Shown here one piece after another: positions 5,334-6,867 of a stretch of 6,867 bases of DNA (the first letter of the stretch is position 1; each line of letters begins with the position of its first letter). The stretch is from the NCBI GenBank assembly GCA_013698195.1, contig JACCVK010000215.1, forward strand, positions 1 through 6,867, read 5' to 3'. The notes under the pieces are model-generated. The model did not search any database. It saw only the letters and a list, made by a program, of their open reading frames with translations, and was not told the DNA's origin. The position numbers and the translations under genes were made by a program. This DNA comes from Actinomycetota bacterium (lineage in GTDB: Bacteria; Actinomycetota; Thermoleophilia; Gaiellales; Gaiellaceae).

Positions 5334-6400
5334 GCCAGACGCAGACGAGCGCCGTCGCCGATCCGGCCACGAACGGCGACCCCGGCGAGATCCTTCGAAT
5401 CGAAGGGCTCGTCAAGCACTTCCCGATCAAGGCCGGCCTGTTCAAGCACACGGTCGGACAGGTTCGCGCCGTCGACGGCGTCGATCTCTCGGTGCGCCAG
5501 GGTGAGACTCTCGGCATCGTCGGGGAGTCCGGTTGCGGGAAGACGACCCTCGGCCGGACGATCATCAAGCTCATAGAGCCGACCGCCGGAAAGATCGTCT
5601 TCGAAGGCCGAGACATCACGGCCCTCGGCCGTCGCGACATGCGGCCGGTTCGACGTGATGTGCAGATCGTCTTCCAGGATCCGTACGCGTCTCTGAATCC
5701 GCGCATGACCGTCCGCGACATCGTCGGTGAGCCGCTGCGCATTCACGGGCTCTACCGCCGCCAGGGCGAGGGCAGGCGTCGCATCGAGGAGCTCCTGCGC
5801 ACTGTCGGTCTCAGCCCGGAGCACGCGAACCGCTTCCCTCACGAGTTCTCAGGCGGACAGCGTCAGCGCATCGGCGTCGCGCGAGCCCTGGCGCTGAACC
5901 CGAAGATGATGGTGCTCGACGAGCCAGTGTCGGCCCTCGACGTCTCGATCCAGGCGCAGGTCGTGAATCTGCTCGTTCAACTTCAGAATGAGTTCGGTCT
6001 CACGTACCTGTTTATCGCCCACGACCTCTCGGTCGTCCGTCACATCTCCGACCGGGTGGCGGTCATGTACCTAGGCAAGATCATGGAGCTCGGCACGCGC
6101 CAGCAGCTCTACGAGGTGCCGATGCACCCGTACACGCAGGCTCTCCTCTCGGCGGTGCCAATCGAGTCGCCGAATCTCAGAGGCAGGCGGAAGCGGATCG
6201 TTCTGCAGGGAGACGTGCCGAGTCCGGCCAATCCGCCCTCGGGTTGCCGGTTCCGCACGCGCTGCTGGAAGGCGCAGCAGATATGCGCGGAAGAGGAACC
6301 GGCGCTCGTCCCGCGGGCAGGGGGTGCGCATCCGGTTGCGTGCCACTTCGCCGAGGTCATGAAGCCTCTCGACGTGAGCGACCAGCCCGCCGTCATCTAG
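5330..6400 (+). CDS. dppF: ABC transporter ATP-binding protein, DppF/OppF family
   Basis: This 356-residue ATPase is the partner of the DppD-type subunit. The start ATG 5330 overlaps the dppD stop as ATGA and is preceded by GGAG (5321-5324) at five bases. An upstream in-frame start at 5267 lies deep in dppD and would add a Pro/Arg/Gly-rich stretch foreign to the family. After a non-conserved leader (1-20) come Walker A GESGCGKT (65-72), Q-loop Q116 in FQDPYASLNP, signature FSGGQRQR (S174), Walker B with D197-E198, D-loop SALD, and switch His231 in AHDLS. All catalytic residues are intact. The segment HFPIKAGLFKHTVGQVRAVD (30-49) before Walker A is typical of the DppF/OppF subgroup. The C-terminal domain carries cysteines 306, 312, 319 and 338, the same candidate [4Fe-4S] motif as its partner. 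It is the last gene of the operon. No clear terminator follows before 6465. Confidence 0.95.
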   Translation: MSQTQTSAVADPATNGDPGEILRIEGLVKHFPIKAGLFKHTVGQVRAVDGVDLSVRQGETLGIVGESGCGKTTLGRTIIKLIEPTAGKIVFEGRDITALGRRDMRPVRRDVQIVFQDPYASLNPRMTVRDIVGEPLRIHGLYRRQGEGRRRIEELLRTVGLSPEHANRFPHEFSGGQRQRIGVARALALNPKMMVLDEPVSALDVSIQAQVVNLLVQLQNEFGLTYLFIAHDLSVVRHISDRVAVMYLGKIMELGTRQQLYEVPMHPYTQALLSAVPIESPNLRGRRKRIVLQGDVPSPANPPSGCRFRTRCWKAQQICAEEEPALVPRAGGAHPVACHFAEVMKPLDVSDQPAVI

Positions 6401-6464
6401 CCGACGGTCTGAGCTTCCGCGGGTTGTCGCCTAACTCTCTGTCCACCCGGTCGTCAGAAGCCAC

Positions 6465-6867
6465 ATGAGCGTGGTTCACCGTTCTCTCGTCTGCGACCGC
6501 GTCCGCGCGCAGGTCTCGCTCGGCTTGGACGGCGAGCTCTCGCAGCTCGAGAACAGGATGCTCGCCTCGCACCTCGCTCGGTGCGCGAACTGCGCCTCCT
6601 TCGAGGAGGATCTCCGTGCGATCACAGCCGAGCTGCGGATGGCGCCGCTCGAGCAGCTCGAGCACCCGATCGTCGTCCGCCGGCCGCGTCGTTCGATCGC
6701 ACGCTTGCAGATCGGCATCGCCGCCGCCTTCGTGGTCGCGATGCTGGGCGCGCTCGTGCAGGTGGTTGCACCTGAGACCCGACAGAACGAACAGACCTTC
6801 GCCGCGCCGGATCGGTACGCCACGAATCAGCAGCTCTCTCGCGAGGTTAATCAGATCATCGCCGACG
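6465..6867 (+). CDS. Anti-sigma factor-like zinc-finger membrane protein (partial, 3' end off window)
   Basis: The reading frame is open from ATG 6465 to the right edge, giving 134 residues. The N-terminal part (about 8-58) is a zinc-binding anti-sigma (zf-HC2/ZAS) domain: Cys10, then SLGLDGELSQLE (18-29), then H36-x3-C40-x2-C43. The Cys-x25-His-x3-Cys-x2-Cys spacing is that of the classical zinc site. A basic stretch VRRPRRSIAR (71-80) precedes a single membrane helix (about 83-102), and the visible outer part is polar, Gln/Asn-rich. Such proteins hold an ECF sigma factor at the membrane and release it on a signal. No sigma gene lies immediately upstream, where it commonly sits; one could follow beyond the window. 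The ribosome-binding site is weak (AGAAG at 6456-6460). A gap of 64 bases separates it from dppF, so I treat it as a separate unit. The sigma partner and signal are unknown. Confidence 0.85.
   Translation, partial: MSVVHRSLVCDRVRAQVSLGLDGELSQLENRMLASHLARCANCASFEEDLRAITAELRMAPLEQLEHPIVVRRPRRSIARLQIGIAAAFVVAMLGALVQVVAPETRQNEQTFAAPDRYATNQQLSREVNQIIAD

Noticed and set aside
5171..5842. Minus-strand open frame of 223 codons across the dppD/dppF junction
   Set aside because: It spans two coupled genes on the other strand and shows no recognisable motif or ribosome-binding site.
6401..6464. Terminator after dppF
   Set aside because: Only short, weak pairings and no T-run are present, so transcription may continue into the anti-sigma gene or stop by Rho.
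1..6867. Insertion sequence, CRISPR array, integrase site, tRNA or rRNA
   Set aside because: No transposase or integrase frame, regularly spaced repeats, cloverleaf or rRNA-like sequence was seen. The transporter genes are intact and similar in composition.

Overview
The window is GC-rich, densely coding bacterial DNA. Codon third positions are mostly G or C, genes overlap by a few bases, and ribosome-binding sites are of the GGAGG type. Together with the gene set (an Opp/Dpp-type ABC transporter with a Sec-type binding protein, then an anti-sigma zinc-finger protein), this suggests a high-GC actinobacterium, possibly of the Thermoleophilia/Gaiellales type. That placement is an inference from general sequence character; there is no rRNA or marker gene to test it.

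Layout. Positions 42-392 (minus strand) hold a small unrecognised gene with a near-perfect Shine-Dalgarno and a GTG start. It is divergent from the main operon across a control region of about 190 bp (393-583). That region carries overlapping candidate promoters, a nested set of inverted repeats, and a small cysteine-containing ORF that could be a leader peptide. From 584 to 6400 (plus strand) lies a complete five-gene ABC importer in the order binding protein, permease, permease, ATPase, ATPase, which is the classical dppABCDF/oppABCDF order. A strong 16-bp hairpin sits alone between the binding-protein gene and the first permease. The four downstream genes overlap end to start (8, 8 and 4 bases). 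At 6465 a new plus-strand gene begins and runs off the right edge: a zinc-binding anti-sigma factor with an H-x3-C-x2-C motif and one membrane helix.

How the genes work together. The exported binding protein should capture a peptide or similar ligand and deliver it to a DppB/DppC permease pair driven by the DppD/DppF ATPase pair. Both ATPases carry the C-terminal four-cysteine motif of this subfamily. The hairpin after the binding-protein gene probably trims transcription into the permease/ATPase genes, so that binding protein is made in excess. The ligand cannot be read from the sequence. The anti-sigma gene looks like a separate unit.

The transporter itself is ordinary. The points most worth checking are the structured leader with its Cys-Cys-x-x-Cys small ORF, the absence of a lipobox in the binding protein, the anti-sigma gene without an adjacent upstream sigma gene, and the unknown divergent gene. 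No mobile element, CRISPR array, tRNA or rRNA was seen.
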